A DNA stretch of 64,000 nt from JAEXOD01 sp963667875 (GTDB lineage Bacteria > Bacteroidota > Ignavibacteria > Ignavibacteriales > Melioribacteraceae): the NCBI GenBank assembly GCA_963667875.2, contig CAXXGC010000002.1, positions 186,001-250,000 on the forward strand, in the 5' to 3' direction. Under the pieces are notes generated by a model. That model saw only the letters and a list, made by a program, of their open reading frames with translations. It was not told where the DNA came from and did no database searches. The translations under genes were made by a program, and so were the position numbers. This document shows, piece after piece, positions 26,929 through 36,616 of the stretch (position 1 is the stretch's first letter; every line of letters begins with the position of its first letter).

Positions 26929-28089
26929 TTAGTTTAGTTGTTTTGTTAAAATTTCTTTTACTTTTGTGGGGGTTACCAGTCCTCTATCCCCAAAATTTTT
27001 CCATCCCCGTTGTTCAAAACGATCAGCCATTATTTGAATGGATGTTTTTGGTACATTATAATCCGATAACTTTGTTTTTATTCCTACTGATTCAAAAAAC
27101 TCAACTGTTTTTTGTATTGTTTGAGTAATTTTTTCTTCATCAGTCCCTTTAGTGATTCCCAATACTCTTTTACCATATTGTAAAAGTTTTTCTTTTTTCT
27201 CATTTCTGAACACTTCCCATAAACCGGGTAATACAATTGCTAAAGTTTGAGCATGGTCAATTCCATGCAGCACAGTTATTTCATGACCAATCATGTGCGT
27301 ACCCCAATCTTGAGGTACTGCCGATCCAATAAGCCCATTTAAAGCCATTGTTGCACTCCACATTAAAGTACTCATTGCTTCATAATCAGCAGGATTTGCA
27401 TAAACAGTAGGGGCCACTTCTATTAAAGTTTGTAAAATTGATTCTGCAAATCTATCCTGTAACGGTGAATTAACAGGATAATTCACATATTGTTCTACAA
27501 CATGAACAAAAGCATCAACAACGCCATTAGCCACTTGTTTTTGTGGTAATGTGCCAGCAGCATCGGGCAATAAAAATGAAAACTTAGGAAATGAAAAAGG
27601 AGTCATAAATGCAAATTTTTCTACTGTCGATTCTCTTGTAATAACAGATCCCATATTCATTTCCGAACCTGTTGCCGGCAGTGTTAAAACGGTTCCAAAA
27701 GGTAATGCTTGTTTTACCAGTGCATTTTTAGCCAAAATATCCCACGGATCACCATCACTATATAACGAAGCACAAGCAATAAATTTTGTCGCGTCAATAA
27801 CCGAACCCCCTCCGACTGCTAATAAAAAATCAATATTTTTTTCTTTTATCAGTTCAACAGCTTTCATTGAAGTTTCATATCTTGGATTGGGTTCAATTCC
27901 TTGAAATTCAAATAATTCATAACCTATTAATGCTTCGGTTACCTGCTTATAAACTCCATTCTTAAAAATACTGCCGCCGCCATATATCATTAATACTTTA
28001 CTATTAGTTGGTATTAAATCTTTTAATTTATTTAATTGGTTTTTTCCAAAAATAATTTTTACCGGATTATAAAACTCAAAATTATTCAT
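26929..28089 (-). CDS. Iron-containing alcohol dehydrogenase (YqhD/BdhA-like)
   Basis: 386 residues, usual length. Starts with MNNFEFYNPVKIIFGKNQL, characteristic of the NADPH-dependent YqhD/butanol dehydrogenase group. The nucleotide-binding stretch LLAVGGGSVIDATKFIA, the LPATGSEMN motif and the metal ligands in GVVDAFVHVVEQY, THMIGHEITV and LHGIDHAQTLAI are all visible. It likely reduces aldehydes to alcohols with NAD(P)H. A GGAGAG precedes the ATG. The gene follows the aldo/keto reductase by 20 bases, forming a two-gene aldehyde/carbonyl reduction operon, probably controlled by the TetR regulator next door. Confidence 0.92.
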   Translation of the reverse strand: MNNFEFYNPVKIIFGKNQLNKLKDLIPTNSKVLMIYGGGSIFKNGVYKQVTEALIGYELFEFQGIEPNPRYETSMKAVELIKEKNIDFLLAVGGGSVIDATKFIACASLYSDGDPWDILAKNALVKQALPFGTVLTLPATGSEMNMGSVITRESTVEKFAFMTPFSFPKFSFLLPDAAGTLPQKQVANGVVDAFVHVVEQYVNYPVNSPLQDRFAESILQTLIEVAPTVYANPADYEAMSTLMWSATMALNGLIGSAVPQDWGTHMIGHEITVLHGIDHAQTLAIVLPGLWEVFRNEKKEKLLQYGKRVLGITKGTDEEKITQTIQKTVEFFESVGIKTKLSDYNVPKTSIQIMADRFEQRGWKNFGDRGLVTPTKVKEILTKQLN

Positions 28090-28109
28090 TTTTATCTCTC
28101 CAAAATTTA

Positions 28110-29090
28110 TTACTTGTTTAATGTTGTCATTCTTTTAGTATCGTACCTGTGACCTGAAACCAAATCACCTAAAACATCCAGTCTTTTCATTTCTTCTGTT
28201 GTAAGTTTAATATTAACCGATTCAATATTTTCAAACAGATAGGTTTTTCGTTTAGTTCCCGGAATTGGTACAATATCATTTCCTTTTTGTAATAACCAAG
28301 ATAGGGCTATTTGTGAAGGTTTGCAATTTTTATTATTAGCAATTTCTTCAATTATTTTTACAATTTCTAAATTTTTAATAAGGTTTTCATCCTTAAACCT
28401 AGGTTGATTTTTTCTGAAATCATTAGATTCCAAAACATCCGTGGTTTTAATTTTACCCGTTAAAAAACCGCGTCCTAACGGACTGTAAGCAACAAAAGAG
28501 ACATTTAAGTTTCTGCATTCGGCCAACACTCCAATTTCAACATCTCTTGTCCACAACGAATATTCCGATTGAACTGAAGTTATTGGATGTACACTATTTG
28601 CCCTTTTTAATATTTCGGCAGAAATTTCCGAAAGTCCAATATATCTTACTTTTCCTTCTTTTACTAATTTTGCCATTGCTTCAACAGTTTCTTCAATTGG
28701 CGTATTGGGGTCAAGCCTGTGCAGATAATATAAATCAATAACATCTGTATCTAACCTTTTTAAACTTTCTTCGCAGCTTTGTTTAACATATTCAGGTTTG
28801 CCATTTATACCAATTATATTAGCATTTTCATCCCGCACAATACCAAATTTGGTAGCAAGTATAACTTCATTTCTTCTTTGCTTAATAGCTTTCCCAACTA
28901 ATATTTCGTTGTGCCCCATACCATACATATTGGCTGTATCAATAAAATTAACTCCATTATCCAAAGCCGCATGTATTGTTTCTATTGATTCTGTCTCATT
29001 TGTGGAGCCGTAAAACTCGCTCATTCCCATTGTTCCAAGCCCAAGAGCAGAAACAAATAAATCACTTTTTCCTAATTTCCTTTTTTCCAT
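28110..29090 (-). CDS. Aldo/keto reductase
   Basis: 326 residues. The catalytic tetrad of the aldo/keto reductase superfamily is visible: Asp and Tyr in DTANMYG, Lys in LATKFG, His in YYLHRLD. The start LGKSDLFVSALGLGTMGMSE and the C-terminal PIPGTKRKTYLFENI (NADP-binding loop) place it in the YajO/YhdN-like family of NADPH-dependent carbonyl reductases. GGAG precedes the ATG by 9 bases. First gene of a two-gene operon with the iron dehydrogenase; a TGAATGA inverted repeat sits 18 bases upstream of the start. Confidence 0.93.
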   Translation of the reverse strand: MEKRKLGKSDLFVSALGLGTMGMSEFYGSTNETESIETIHAALDNGVNFIDTANMYGMGHNEILVGKAIKQRRNEVILATKFGIVRDENANIIGINGKPEYVKQSCEESLKRLDTDVIDLYYLHRLDPNTPIEETVEAMAKLVKEGKVRYIGLSEISAEILKRANSVHPITSVQSEYSLWTRDVEIGVLAECRNLNVSFVAYSPLGRGFLTGKIKTTDVLESNDFRKNQPRFKDENLIKNLEIVKIIEEIANNKNCKPSQIALSWLLQKGNDIVPIPGTKRKTYLFENIESVNIKLTTEEMKRLDVLGDLVSGHRYDTKRMTTLNK

Positions 29091-29107
29091 TTTAACACTC
29101 CATTATT

Positions 29108-29125
29108 TGAATGATTATTCATTCA
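29108..29125. promoter_or_regulatory. Candidate TetR operator upstream of the reductase operon
   Basis: A perfect inverted repeat TGAATGA-TTAT-TCATTCA. The half-site TGAATG is shared with the repeat at 29730-29745 in the promoter of the adjacent TetR gene, pointing to a common regulator. Confidence 0.65.
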
Positions 29126-29143
29126 TTTAGATTGTAAAAAAAA

Positions 29144-29716
29144 CTAACTTTTAATTGCATCCCAACTTACTTGAAATGTAAGCTCAATCGTTTCTTCATC
29201 AAATTCAAATTGCCCGTTAATCTGTTGACGTATAAGTGTACGGAGCGGTGCAAAAACTTGAGCATGAATAATATCGTTGGGAATATTTTTAATAACTTTT
29301 TCTTTTTTAGCTTTTTCAAATATTTCAATAACAGGATGATATATTCGCAAGCCCTCTTCTTTTGTCAGATTATAAATGTAGGGTGAACTGGCAAACTGTT
29401 CAAAGAATAAGAATTTAGCATTATTTTGCAGCATAAAATTCAAATAATTTCTGTATAATAATTCTAAAGCAACACGTATTGAAAGATTTGGGGTATATCC
29501 ATTTATTAATGCAAAAGTAAGCTGTTCTTTAAGTTCAAGATATAATTCATTTATTAATGCCTGCTTATCTTTAAAATAAAGATAAATTGTACCAGCAGCA
29601 ACTCCGGCATCTTTTGCAATCATGGAAATTGGAGTTGCGTCAAAACCGTTTTCCGTAATCAGTTTAACGGTCGAATTAAATATCGCTTCTTTTTTATCAC
29701 ATTTTTCTTTATTCAT
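29144..29716 (-). CDS. TetR-family transcriptional regulator
   Basis: 190 residues. N-terminal helix-turn-helix (about 10-58) with ENGFDATPISMIAKDAGVAAGTIYLYFKDKQALINEL, quoted here only in outline: the motif VAAGTIYLYFKDK is the TetR signature. The C-terminal ligand-binding part is helical and unassigned. It most likely represses itself and the aldo/keto reductase-dehydrogenase operon 53 bases downstream, releasing in response to a toxic aldehyde or similar. The start codon has no ribosome binding site; the -10-like TATATT ends 7 bases before it, so the mRNA may be leaderless. Confidence 0.9.
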   Translation of the reverse strand: MNKEKCDKKEAIFNSTVKLITENGFDATPISMIAKDAGVAAGTIYLYFKDKQALINELYLELKEQLTFALINGYTPNLSIRVALELLYRNYLNFMLQNNAKFLFFEQFASSPYIYNLTKEEGLRIYHPVIEIFEKAKKEKVIKNIPNDIIHAQVFAPLRTLIRQQINGQFEFDEETIELTFQVSWDAIKS

Positions 29717-29722
29717 GAAACA

Positions 29723-29751
29723 AATATATATGAATGTTCATTCATTGTCAA
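29723..29751 (-). promoter_or_regulatory. TetR gene promoter with operator in the -35/-10 spacer
   Basis: On the minus strand TTGACA (29751-29746) and TATATT (29728-29723) are separated by 17 bases. The spacer holds the perfect inverted repeat ATGAATG-AA-CATTCAT (29730-29745). TAtaTTTG also fits the Bacteroidota -7 pattern. The position is ideal for autorepression. Confidence 0.65.
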
Positions 29752-29988
29752 GAAAACCCATTCGTTTTTTTGCACAATTATAACAAATTATTTTATTTTG
29801 AATATACCACCCAAGTTATTCAAATAAAATGTTTCATTTCAATACACTATCTCAAATAATTACAAAATAACGTGCTTTTTGAGTTAAAAAGCGGTGTAAA
29901 CTGCCATTGTATAATGGCTTAAAATTTGCCCTATATTCTTTTTAGAGAAAACAAACAATTATTTTGTTCAAATAAACAGGAGTATCAA

Positions 29989-32900
29989 ATGAAACTACCC
30001 TTCTACCATACAAACAAGATATGGAGTTACGGGTTTTTTATTCTATTATTTAGTTTTACAAGTATCTTTGCTCAAAATACATTTTATGTATCTCAGGGCG
30101 GAAGCAACAGCGCACCCTACTCCAGTTGGGCAACAGCAGCAACAAATATACAAACTGCTGTTAACGCTGCAAATGATGGCGATATAGTACTGGTTGGCGA
30201 CGGTACATATGTTTTAACAACTAACATTAACATTACAAAAGGAATTACCTTAAAAAGCTTAAATGGTGCTAATTCAACAGCAATTAATGGCAACAACGTT
30301 ACTCGTTGTTTATATGTTAACAATATTAGCGCAGTAATTGATGGCTTTTCAATAACAAACGGATATAACCCTAATGGTTTTGGTGGTGGTGCCAATATTG
30401 TATCCGGCGGTACAATCCAAAACTGTATTTTTACATATTGCCAAGCCCGTGATGGCGGTGGTGTAGCTATTGATAATTCAGGGTTAGTACAAAACTGTAT
30501 ATTTGTAGCAAACAAAGCTAACGATAATGCCGGAAATGGATATGGTGGCGGTGTTCGTATGTTAAATGGCGGAATTACCAGAAACTGTCTCATATCAGCA
30601 AATTCATCAGCTAACTATGGCGGTGGTATTAATATTTGGGATGCAGGTACAATTCAAAACTGCACCGTAGTTAATAATACTGCTCCAAATGGTGCTGGCG
30701 TAAGATTAAGAAACAATTCCGTAATGGAAAACACTATATCTTATTTAAACAATGGATTAAACTGGCAAACAAGCGGTTCAGGTTTTAGTTTTCAATACAA
30801 CTGTACAACTCCGGCTTTACCTTCCGGTATAGGAAATACTTCCAGCAACCCACAATTTGTTAATTCAAGTACAGGGAACTATCGTTTATCATCAACATCT
30901 ACTCTTATTGATGCAGGGTTAAATCAAGCATGGATGACTAATGCAAAAGATCTTGATGGTAACAATAGAATTTTTGGCGGTTTAGTTGGTATGGGTGCTT
31001 ACGAATTTTTTAATATTGACCCTCCAACTTTAATTTCTCCTGTAAGTATGTCAAAAAATATTTCTGTTAGACCGGTTTTAAGTTGGAACCCAACACCCGG
31101 TGCTACCAGCTATACAGTAAAACTTGCACGGGATCCTGAATTCACTCCAGCTAATGTTATAACCTATTCGGGAATAACCGGTACATCTTTTACATTGCCT
31201 GTTCCTTTAGACTATGGTCAACTTTATTTTTGGCATGTAAAATCAAATTTATCCGAACCTGTTTATAGCGAATCGTGGATATTTGTAACAAGTTTAGCTC
31301 CTCCAACTTTATTATTTCCCGGCGGCCCTTACCCGGCACCAGGTTTTTTGCCAACGGATTACCCGACCACTTTAACATTTAGGTGGAATGGTATTCCCGC
31401 TGCTTATATGTACAAAATACAGATAACATCGTTGGATGATACTTTATTTGCAGCACCTATTATTGATACATGGGCTGGATATGGAGATACAAGCTATACT
31501 GTTAATAATCTTGAAAACTGGAAAAATTATTTGTGGCGCGTTTATGCCGATAATCCAACAACAGGTCAAAGAAGCGATTGGTCATCAAGTTATGTATTTA
31601 TGACAAAATTAGCTGCTCCAATACTCTGTTCCCCTGTAAATAATGCAAGTTCAATTTCTGTTAACCCAGCTTTAATTTGGCATAATGTACCGGGTGCAAT
31701 GTTTTATAATATTGAAATTTATTCGGATGCAGCTTGTACAAATTTAGTAACTCAATTTTCTATTAATTCTACAGGGCCAACAGATACTACTGCTGACGTT
31801 TCCAGCATTCTTAATAACCTTACTGAATATTATTGGAGAGTTAAAGCATCACATATTGTTTCTTCAAGCGATTATTCAGCAGTTGGTAAGTTTACAACAA
31901 TTCGCAAAGTATTGCCTTATTTAGGCTGGCCGCTTGGCGCTGCTCAAATGAATGCAAGTACTGTAAATTTCACTTGGTATTTAAATGATTACGAGCCGAC
32001 AGTAACTTATGATCTTTTATATTCAACCGATATTAATTTTACAACACCGGCTATAATTTCCAATATTGCGGCAACTACATATTCATCAAACTGCTTTTTG
32101 GATGGCACAAAATATTATTGGACTGTTCGCACAAAAATAGGCGGAATTATTTCGGCTTATGCAGCAGTTGACAGTTTTATTACAAAAGGAAATACCACAC
32201 CTTTGGAACCGGTTATTTCGTGGCCAAACGGCGGTAATATTGTATATACGTTACAACAAAATTTATGCTGGTATTTAAATAATTTCAGCTATGGCGCTAC
32301 CTATGAAGTTGAATTTATTGCAGGCGCACCAGGTGCTTTAACAGGTACTCCGACAATTTTAAATATTGTAGGAAACACTGTTCAAGTCAATTTAATTCAA
32401 GGAACTTTATATTCGTGGCAAGTGCGGGCTAAATTTGGAACACATTATTCAAATTGGTCAACTCCTGCAACATTTACTTCTTTATCAATTCCGGCTGTAG
32501 TAGTTCCTACTCCTTCATGGCCTATTGGTTATCCTATTGTTTATACATGTGAACCAATATTGTACTGGTATTTAGGAACTTTTGCAAATGGTTTAAAATA
32601 CGAAGTTGAATATGTTGAAGGATTAAATACTCCGTTTACAAATACTCCAACTATCCAAAATATAACTTCATTATATGTTCAACTGCCGTTATTAACGGCT
32701 GGTAAAAGTTATAAATGGCAAGTAAGATCAACTGATGGAGTAAATTATTCAAGTTGGTCAACAATGGCTTCATTTGTTATTGAAGGAGTTGTTGCACCTA
32801 GTCCTATTATTCCTACTCCTTCTTGGCCAATTGAAAATGCATCAATATATTCAAACGAAACCGTATTATATTGGTATTTGGGTGCTGTTGGATCCGGATT

Positions 32901-33972
32901 AACTTATGAAGTTGAATTAACAACTGGTAACTTAACCGGAACGGCAAATATTCTAAATATCAACAATTTATCGGTATCTACCGGTCAATTACAAAGCGGG
33001 CTAACATATACATGGTCCGTTCGATCAAAACTGGGATCTGTTTATTCTGCTTGGTCTGCTCCTCAAACATTTACAACAGTCAGCAATACACCAACCGCCA
33101 CCGTTCCTATTCCTTCATGGCCAATAGGTGGTGCTACCGTATATACTAATACGCAAGTTCTTTATTGGTATATGAATTCCGCAAGCGCAGGATTAAAATA
33201 CGATTTAAAATACTCTACTAATCCAACGGCAGCCGGCGGCTTTATGTTTAGTAATTTAACAACAACACAATATACTATTACTAATTTACAGCCCGGTATC
33301 ACATATTATTGGAAAGTACGTTCTTATGACGGTACAGTTTATTCAAATTGGAGCACTCCGGTTAGTTTTGTTTTAGATGCAGGAAATTTGCCTGTTATGC
33401 CTATTACCGGAAGTCCTGTAAATGGTGTTCAGTTGGTTACAAACGCCCCTGTTCTTTCATGGTTTATACCAACTAACGGAACTATTGAAAGTTATGAAGT
33501 TCAATACGATACAACTCCCGAAATGAATTCAGCTGTTTCAAACACCTATACTTCAACCTCCGCAGTTGTTAATGATCTTGAACCGATGACTGAATATTAT
33601 TGGAGAGTTCGTTCTAAAAATACTGATGGTACTTATTCCGAATATTCAAATGTCGCTTCATTTGTATCTAATTCCGTAACAGCAGTTGAAAACGGAACAA
33701 CAGTTCCAAAAGAATTTGTTTTATCACAAAATTATCCAAATCCGTTTAACCCTTCTACTACAATAGAATTCAGCATTAAAGAGGCCGGTTCATATTCATT
33801 GGAAGTTTATAACCCATTGGGACAAAAAGTAACAACATTATTAAACGGCAACTTAAACGTTGGTAATTTTAAGGCAACTTTTAACGCCTCAAATTTAAGC
33901 TCGGGAGTTTATTTCTATAAATTAGCCGGCACAAATGTTAATATTGTTAAAAAGATGATGTTACTCAAGTAG
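29989..33972 (+). CDS. Large secreted beta-helix/Fn3-like protein with T9SS sorting domain
   Basis: 1327 residues from the ATG at 29989; AGGAG lies 7 bases before it, and an in-frame ATG 21 codons upstream is rejected because the signal peptide starts here (IWSYGFFILLFSFTSIFAQ). A right-handed beta-helix domain (about 30-345: FYVSQGGSNS, NDGDIVLVGDGTY, repeated NGGGI/IQNCI turns) is followed by nine Fn3-like or similar beta repeats. The later ones share PTPSWPIxxxxVYT, LYWYL and KWQVRS phrases. The C-terminus has the T9SS type A signal LSQNYPNPFNPSTTIEFSI and ends VKKMMLLK. Likely exported to the cell surface for polysaccharide binding or degradation, or adhesion; no catalytic site is evident. 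Alone in its transcript. Confidence 0.9.
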   Translation: MKLPFYHTNKIWSYGFFILLFSFTSIFAQNTFYVSQGGSNSAPYSSWATAATNIQTAVNAANDGDIVLVGDGTYVLTTNINITKGITLKSLNGANSTAINGNNVTRCLYVNNISAVIDGFSITNGYNPNGFGGGANIVSGGTIQNCIFTYCQARDGGGVAIDNSGLVQNCIFVANKANDNAGNGYGGGVRMLNGGITRNCLISANSSANYGGGINIWDAGTIQNCTVVNNTAPNGAGVRLRNNSVMENTISYLNNGLNWQTSGSGFSFQYNCTTPALPSGIGNTSSNPQFVNSSTGNYRLSSTSTLIDAGLNQAWMTNAKDLDGNNRIFGGLVGMGAYEFFNIDPPTLISPVSMSKNISVRPVLSWNPTPGATSYTVKLARDPEFTPANVITYSGITGTSFTLPVPLDYGQLYFWHVKSNLSEPVYSESWIFVTSLAPPTLLFPGGPYPAPGFLPTDYPTTLTFRWNGIPAAYMYKIQITSLDDTLFAAPIIDTWAGYGDTSYTVNNLENWKNYLWRVYADNPTTGQRSDWSSSYVFMTKLAAPILCSPVNNASSISVNPALIWHNVPGAMFYNIEIYSDAACTNLVTQFSINSTGPTDTTADVSSILNNLTEYYWRVKASHIVSSSDYSAVGKFTTIRKVLPYLGWPLGAAQMNASTVNFTWYLNDYEPTVTYDLLYSTDINFTTPAIISNIAATTYSSNCFLDGTKYYWTVRTKIGGIISAYAAVDSFITKGNTTPLEPVISWPNGGNIVYTLQQNLCWYLNNFSYGATYEVEFIAGAPGALTGTPTILNIVGNTVQVNLIQGTLYSWQVRAKFGTHYSNWSTPATFTSLSIPAVVVPTPSWPIGYPIVYTCEPILYWYLGTFANGLKYEVEYVEGLNTPFTNTPTIQNITSLYVQLPLLTAGKSYKWQVRSTDGVNYSSWSTMASFVIEGVVAPSPIIPTPSWPIENASIYSNETVLYWYLGAVGSGLTYEVELTTGNLTGTANILNINNLSVSTGQLQSGLTYTWSVRSKLGSVYSAWSAPQTFTTVSNTPTATVPIPSWPIGGATVYTNTQVLYWYMNSASAGLKYDLKYSTNPTAAGGFMFSNLTTTQYTITNLQPGITYYWKVRSYDGTVYSNWSTPVSFVLDAGNLPVMPITGSPVNGVQLVTNAPVLSWFIPTNGTIESYEVQYDTTPEMNSAVSNTYTSTSAVVNDLEPMTEYYWRVRSKNTDGTYSEYSNVASFVSNSVTAVENGTTVPKEFVLSQNYPNPFNPSTTIEFSIKEAGSYSLEVYNPLGQKVTTLLNGNLNVGNFKATFNASNLSSGVYFYKLAGTNVNIVKKMMLLK

Positions 33973-34035
33973 GATTTACCCTAATAATAGGGTTATCTTA
34001 AAGCCCCATTAAATTAAAAAGAACTCATCCCCTAT

Positions 34036-34125
34036 CCCCTTCTCTTAAAAAGAGAAGGGGAATATATTGGTAAAACGCCGTACTATATAATCCTGTTTTT
34101 ACTAACCCCGGTTTTTAAACCGGGG
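34036..34125. repeat. Two strong GC-rich palindromes after the T9SS gene
   Basis: CCCCTTCTCTT-AAA-AAGAGAAGGGG (34036-34060) and CCCCGGTTT-TT-AAACCGGGG (34106-34125), each followed by AATATA. A weaker one, GGGTTTTAACCC, follows near 34147. The first could terminate the upstream gene, but the shared design (CCCC...GGGGAATAT) looks like decayed intergenic palindromic repeats. Confidence 0.6.
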
Positions 34126-34240
34126 AATATATAATGAGAAAATTCGGGTTTTAACCCAAGAACAACACATTTGAGACAACCACACTTATTTTAATATAAC
34201 TTTGTACTCAATAGTTTTAACTTCTTTTTAAATTAAACTT

Positions 34241-36616
34241 TTATTTATTAAAAGCATAAACTTTTGCATTTTCATCAAGCTGTTTAATTATTGTCATTGC
34301 CTCATGAGGAGCTTTATTAAATTTTGTAACTAATTGATTATATATATGACAATATTCATTATAGATGTTGGTGGCAAATATTCCCGGATCATCAGTTCCA
34401 ATTACAATTGACGGCATATTTTTTTCGTTGTTATTATCTCCGTTCAAATTTAACCAGCGCCACAAATGATGATCGCTATACTCATTGTAAAAACTAATAC
34501 GTAAATTGCTTGTTGGTAAAACCTCCAATACTATTTCTTTATCATGTAATAATTTTAAAAGCAAATTTTGTAAATCAAATATATGCTCGGATTTTAATAT
34601 TTTACATGGCTCTATGGAAATTATTTTATCATAATTAATACGATATTTAACCCAATGATACTGCCTTAATAATTCCTGGGCTTCATTAATAATAGGAGCT
34701 TTATGACATTCCTGCCATTCTTCGGGTGACCAAACCAACTGCTGCTGTGCTCTGCTTTTGTTATTTAATATATGAATTGGACAATACTTTCTTAGTTTCC
34801 AGGCTTCTATTAAAGTTGAACAGGTGTACGAGGTTGAATAAATACAAGAAGCTAAGGATGATATTTCAAATTCAAGTTTTGATAATACATATTGAAGATT
34901 GGCATTATGCGATTGACTAATAAGAAAACGAACAAATATTAAATCATCCAACCATTCACCCTGTCGTATATATAAATTTTTCCCGACTGCCTTAATCCAA
35001 AGATCCGGATTGATTCCCGCTGCTGTTCCATGTCCAATTCTATCACCATTTCGCATTTCTAAAAATTCAGAAGCTTCATAAATTGCACGTAATCCGCCAA
35101 TTAAATGATGAAAGTCTTCCCCGGCATGAAATGTAAAATATTGAATTCCTTTCCGACGCATAAATCTAAACGTTGGGGCAAATACTTCCGGCGGCATATC
35201 AAGTTCATTTGAGGCTGCATCTATTCCTGTTACAAGTTTTTTTATTTTCCTCAACTTTAGTGCCGCGGCCAGGGCTTGAGCTTGTGTCCAATATTCAACC
35301 CGTTGTTTACGGTAACGGATATTTTCGCTTTCCACCGAATTATACCTAAAATTCTCTTTCTTTTTAATAAAATGCCCAACTAAACGCAAGTCATATTTAC
35401 GTCCGTTTTTATCATTAAAATCTTTCCATGCATTATGTATTTTTGATACAATTGTATAATTTTCTTCATCATTATTTTTTACTGAAAAACGCCCCTCCAA
35501 ATACGATAAATTGTTTTTACTCCGCCCATTTAGCTGCAAAAATCTGGTAAAATATTGTGTTTCAATTCTATCACGAAAGCCGTTCATAGTAATTTTTTGA
35601 AACTGTTCGAAACCAAGTTGCGTTAACTGCTGAACTAAAAACTTGTTTACTGAACCGATTATTAATAAATAGTAATGAAATAATACCGATAATCTTTTAT
35701 CTGGTTTTGATAATAATTCTTCAATCACCAAAACATACAACAATGATTCAAGTTGCACTTGTTCAAATATGCTAACCCTATTAGCATCCTTATAAAACAT
35801 CTTATATAAAGGATTTATTGCATTATTGGGAACATAACGATAATTTAGCGAATTAATGTCTAAAACAATTTTCCTTATTTCGGATGTAAAACAGCCGTCA
35901 AATACAATATCAACCATTAATGTTCGTAATAAACGGGCTATTTTTAATCTGTTAAATAACTGGTAAGGGTTTACAATATAATCGTCTTGTTCATATTGTT
36001 CAATTACTAACTGATTATTTAAATTAAATTCTTTTTTGCAGTCATAATAAACCCTTTCAGGAGAAGACAAAAAACTTTGCCAAACAATATCGGTTTCGGT
36101 TGAACCATTTAAGTGTAAATGCAAATCGTATAATCCGGCTTCTTTTATTTTTGCTTCCATCTGGGGAAGGAATGGAGGAATAATTAACGAATTATTTACA
36201 TTTGGAACTAAAACATTATTAAAAAATATTTTTAATTTTGACAGATCATTTTTATTGCAACCTTTATTTACCAACATAGAAGAGATATATAATAGAGGAT
36301 TTCCAAGAGTCAACAGATTCTGCCAATTTTCAAACTGTTCCTGTTTTACATAAATTAAATTATTTCGCCATAACAAATGATCTTCACTTAATTTAATAAT
36401 CCCTTTGGATAATAAACCGGATAAAGAATTAATTTCATTAAGGCAATATTCCTTTGCGTTATGATAATAATGATCGGGTAAGCTTTTGTTAAACTCACGT
36501 TCAACAATAAACAATCTGCGCTTAATATCTTCTATTTCAGGTGCCTTTCCCAATGTATAATCAGTCAGCGAAATTTTATCCATTTGAATTTGGCGAAGTA
36601 CTTGGTTTATTACCAT
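34241..36616 (-). CDS. rdrB: RdrB, RADAR adenosine deaminase
   Basis: 791 residues, far longer than a metabolic adenosine deaminase (about 340). The metal-dependent deaminase motifs are all present in order: H166 and H168 in YDLHLHLNGST, His and Glu in FTFHAGEDFHH (about 495-505), DRIGHGTAAG, the SNLRISFYN phrase, and Asp pair in VIGTDDPGIF (about 740). Large insertions between the motifs match the RADAR deaminase RdrB, which with RdrA edits or deaminates adenosine during phage infection. The ATG overlaps the rdrA stop by 7 bases (ATGGTAA), so translation is coupled. Family assignment rests on length, motifs and operon partner; a search would confirm it. Confidence 0.85.
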   Translation of the reverse strand: MVINQVLRQIQMDKISLTDYTLGKAPEIEDIKRRLFIVEREFNKSLPDHYYHNAKEYCLNEINSLSGLLSKGIIKLSEDHLLWRNNLIYVKQEQFENWQNLLTLGNPLLYISSMLVNKGCNKNDLSKLKIFFNNVLVPNVNNSLIIPPFLPQMEAKIKEAGLYDLHLHLNGSTETDIVWQSFLSSPERVYYDCKKEFNLNNQLVIEQYEQDDYIVNPYQLFNRLKIARLLRTLMVDIVFDGCFTSEIRKIVLDINSLNYRYVPNNAINPLYKMFYKDANRVSIFEQVQLESLLYVLVIEELLSKPDKRLSVLFHYYLLIIGSVNKFLVQQLTQLGFEQFQKITMNGFRDRIETQYFTRFLQLNGRSKNNLSYLEGRFSVKNNDEENYTIVSKIHNAWKDFNDKNGRKYDLRLVGHFIKKKENFRYNSVESENIRYRKQRVEYWTQAQALAAALKLRKIKKLVTGIDAASNELDMPPEVFAPTFRFMRRKGIQYFTFHAGEDFHHLIGGLRAIYEASEFLEMRNGDRIGHGTAAGINPDLWIKAVGKNLYIRQGEWLDDLIFVRFLISQSHNANLQYVLSKLEFEISSLASCIYSTSYTCSTLIEAWKLRKYCPIHILNNKSRAQQQLVWSPEEWQECHKAPIINEAQELLRQYHWVKYRINYDKIISIEPCKILKSEHIFDLQNLLLKLLHDKEIVLEVLPTSNLRISFYNEYSDHHLWRWLNLNGDNNNEKNMPSIVIGTDDPGIFATNIYNEYCHIYNQLVTKFNKAPHEAMTIIKQLDENAKVYAFNK

